NCBI GenBank assembly: GCA_037074765.1
Contig: JBAMDO010000028.1
Coordinates: 62,001 to 126,000, forward strand
Reading direction: 5' to 3'
Length of the DNA stretch: 64,000 bases
From: Mansonella perstans
Taxonomy: Eukaryota > Nematoda > Chromadorea > Rhabditida > Onchocercidae
The first letter of the stretch is position 1; each line of letters begins with the position of its first letter. A model generated the notes under the pieces. That model was not told the DNA's origin. It saw nothing but the letters and a program-made list of their open reading frames with translations, and did not search any database. The position numbers and the translations under genes were made by a program. Shown one piece after another: positions 62,396 to 64,000 of the stretch.

Positions 62396-63202
62396 TCAGT
62401 ATTCCGGCCGTTCGACCGTATTTTTCAATGTGTGTCTGCAAGAATGATATTTTTATGCCTAATCCATTATTTCCATAATTTTTGCAAATCTCAATAAATT
62501 ATAAAAAACGAAACTTACTGTATTGGATATGGATTAGCAACAGTTTGCCATGCTAATTTATCTTCAAATTGCCAGTAACCTTGCCTAATCTGGAAATTTA
62601 TAAATGGATTTTTAAATGTTCACAAAGTTGTAACAACCAAACTGATTGTTTGGAAAAGATTCATAAAAATGAATTTAGTGCTAAAAGAGCTTTAATAATT
62701 TTTTTTCAGCTGAATTCTCAACGAGATTTAACCGAGAATTCATTATTTCTATCAATCGCTACCTTTCACTTAATATGATCAATATCTTCAATAATATGAT
62801 TAATATTATTTTTGAAATGTTTTGAATAAATCCAAACATACCTCAGGCATTGGCTCTTTATAGGCGCTTTCAAACAATGCTATTTCATCAGGATTTGGAA
62901 TTTTTTCTTCACTGGTTACAACTTTTGCGCTTAATAAAAGTAAATATTATCGTAGAGATTAAAATTCAAAGTATTAATTGTTGTGAAATAGAGACTTCAA
63001 TGGGAAAAAAATTAAAAACTTCGGTTCGTCATCAGCGCCTCTCTCATCGAGCAGATGAGCTGCCCAACCACAATGAAGCAATAGTATACCAACAATAATT
63101 AATAATAACGCAAGCGGCAATAAAGCACTAGCTCTGCAAATCTTTTTTTAAACTTAGTTAAAGTTTTGTCTCAGTTAAAGTTTTGTCCTCACAATCAGCC
63201 AT
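62396..63202 (-). CDS. Unknown small single-pass membrane protein (106 aa)
   Basis: Five exons join in frame: 63202-63193, 63131-63020, 62929-62842, 62589-62519 and 62435-62396. A ten-base first exon (ATG GCT GAT T) is followed by a strongly hydrophobic segment ('LLPLALLLIIVGILLLHCGW', residues about 7-26) that acts as a signal anchor or uncleaved leader. The rest is soluble and mostly acidic ('NPDEIALFESAYKEPMPE', then 'GYWQFEDKLAWQTVANPYPI') and ends 'VERPEY'. Splice sites of exons 2-5 are strong and every phase agrees. The exon 1/2 joint uses the second of two acceptors (AG-AG) two bases apart; the first gives a stop. I do not recognise the family. The 3' end could be an alternative exon, because later exons lie 3 kb downstream on the same strand. 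Confidence 0.66.
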
Positions 63203-64000
63203 GACATTTCAGCAATAACGAAACAAAATGACTGACGGATTTTCTGCATTAAAACTCGAAATGTAAATTCCATTTCGCTAATATTTTCCTTCTCACTCGC
63301 GCAATTCATTGCTATATATATGAAGAGAAATAAAGACTTCTAAAGTTTTGTTCAAGCAGTTGAAACTTCAATTACTTTCTTAATGCGAAATTCAAATCAT
63401 ATATATGCGATCGCTTAAATTTATTTCGTTACTTTATTCATTGCGCAATTTTTGAAAGATTTATTGATAATAAAGGTTCAGTGAAACTTTTCTTTTGGTA
63501 TATTTAATAGTGATGAGATTTTGTCCCAATTTTTTTAAAACAGAGGTATTGTTTTGAACAATTATCTGGCTTATCACTTTTTATCTGCCCAGATATAATA
63601 GTGGACAACTGTTTAACTTATTATCTGTTATCTGACTTTACTTATTTTTCTTGGCTACTAACTCTTTATTGTAAGTCTAATTATATAATTCAATAGCAAT
63701 TTCGAAAACAACTGACATAGCAGAGCATTCAACAGCAATGCAGGTAAGTAATAAGCCAAGTAAAATCATAACACCAATTCCAAATAGAATTGCACTGATA
63801 AAAATGACACACTTTCTGCAATATGAATGCATCTAACATTAATGGAAGGAATTTTAAATATACAGTTTAAAATATTAATGAAGTATTTTAGTGTTCGAAG
63901 AGTTTAAAAACTTTCTGCTTGTGTTGCAAGTAATATTTTCAAATTCCAATTTTTTTCTGAATCCTTTTTATGTTCTATTATAAGAAGATTTTTTGGAATG
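63203..64000. other. Spacer at the right edge
   Basis: A+T-rich DNA upstream of the small membrane-protein gene. A plus-strand string 'ATGCAG' followed by 'gtaagt' near 63740 could be a first exon and donor of a gene continuing past the window, but nothing else supports it. Confidence 0.35.

Noticed and set aside
63730..63760. First exon of a plus-strand gene (ATGCAG followed by gtaagt)
   Set aside because: A single donor-like string after a two-codon frame is too little evidence, and the downstream exon would lie outside the window.

Overview
The window is eukaryotic and reads as nematode DNA. It is strongly A+T-rich, genes are split by mostly short GT...AG introns, and acceptors have the nematode TTTNCAG shape. 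Several predicted start codons sit 0 to 14 bases after a strong acceptor, as expected for spliced-leader trans-splicing. The gene content also fits: a PKS/NRPS protein of the kind known in nematodes, a RIN-type Rab5 exchange factor and mitochondrial EF-Ts. The long introns and A+T bias resemble spirurid/filarial nematodes, but that placement is inference only.

Every multi-exon gene I can support lies on the minus strand. From the right end: a 106-residue single-pass membrane protein (62396-63202); an unknown 113-residue, possibly incomplete protein (58338-59539); about 8 kb of repeat-bearing spacer (50120-58337); a very large rin-1 homologue (27232-50034, about 28 exons and 1,520 residues, SH2-VPS9-RA); mitochondrial EF-Ts tsfm-1 (22530-25173, 8 exons, 333 residues); about 9 kb of spacer; an unknown acidic protein, 3' end unresolved (11641-13338); about 4.7 kb of spacer; a 228-residue secreted protein that is only the extracellular domain of a pentameric ligand-gated channel (4469-6195); and a 907-codon piece of a PKS/NRPS enzyme running off the left edge (1-2723).

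The genes do not form an evident pathway. tsfm-1 serves mitochondrial translation. rin-1 should link tyrosine-kinase/Ras signalling to Rab5 endocytosis. The PKS/NRPS piece belongs to hybrid polyketide-peptide synthesis, which in C. elegans makes nemamides. Exon models were built by hand from reading frame, splice signals and intron phase. The EF-Ts and RIN models join in frame throughout; one RIN exon (30262-30421) is tentative and one RIN intron appears to use a GC donor.

Most remaining DNA is A+T-rich intron or spacer with simple repeats, a 43-bp minisatellite upstream of rin-1, an 87-bp tandem repeat upstream of tsfm-1 and a few short open frames of uncertain status. I saw no tRNA, rRNA, CRISPR array or recognisable intact transposon.
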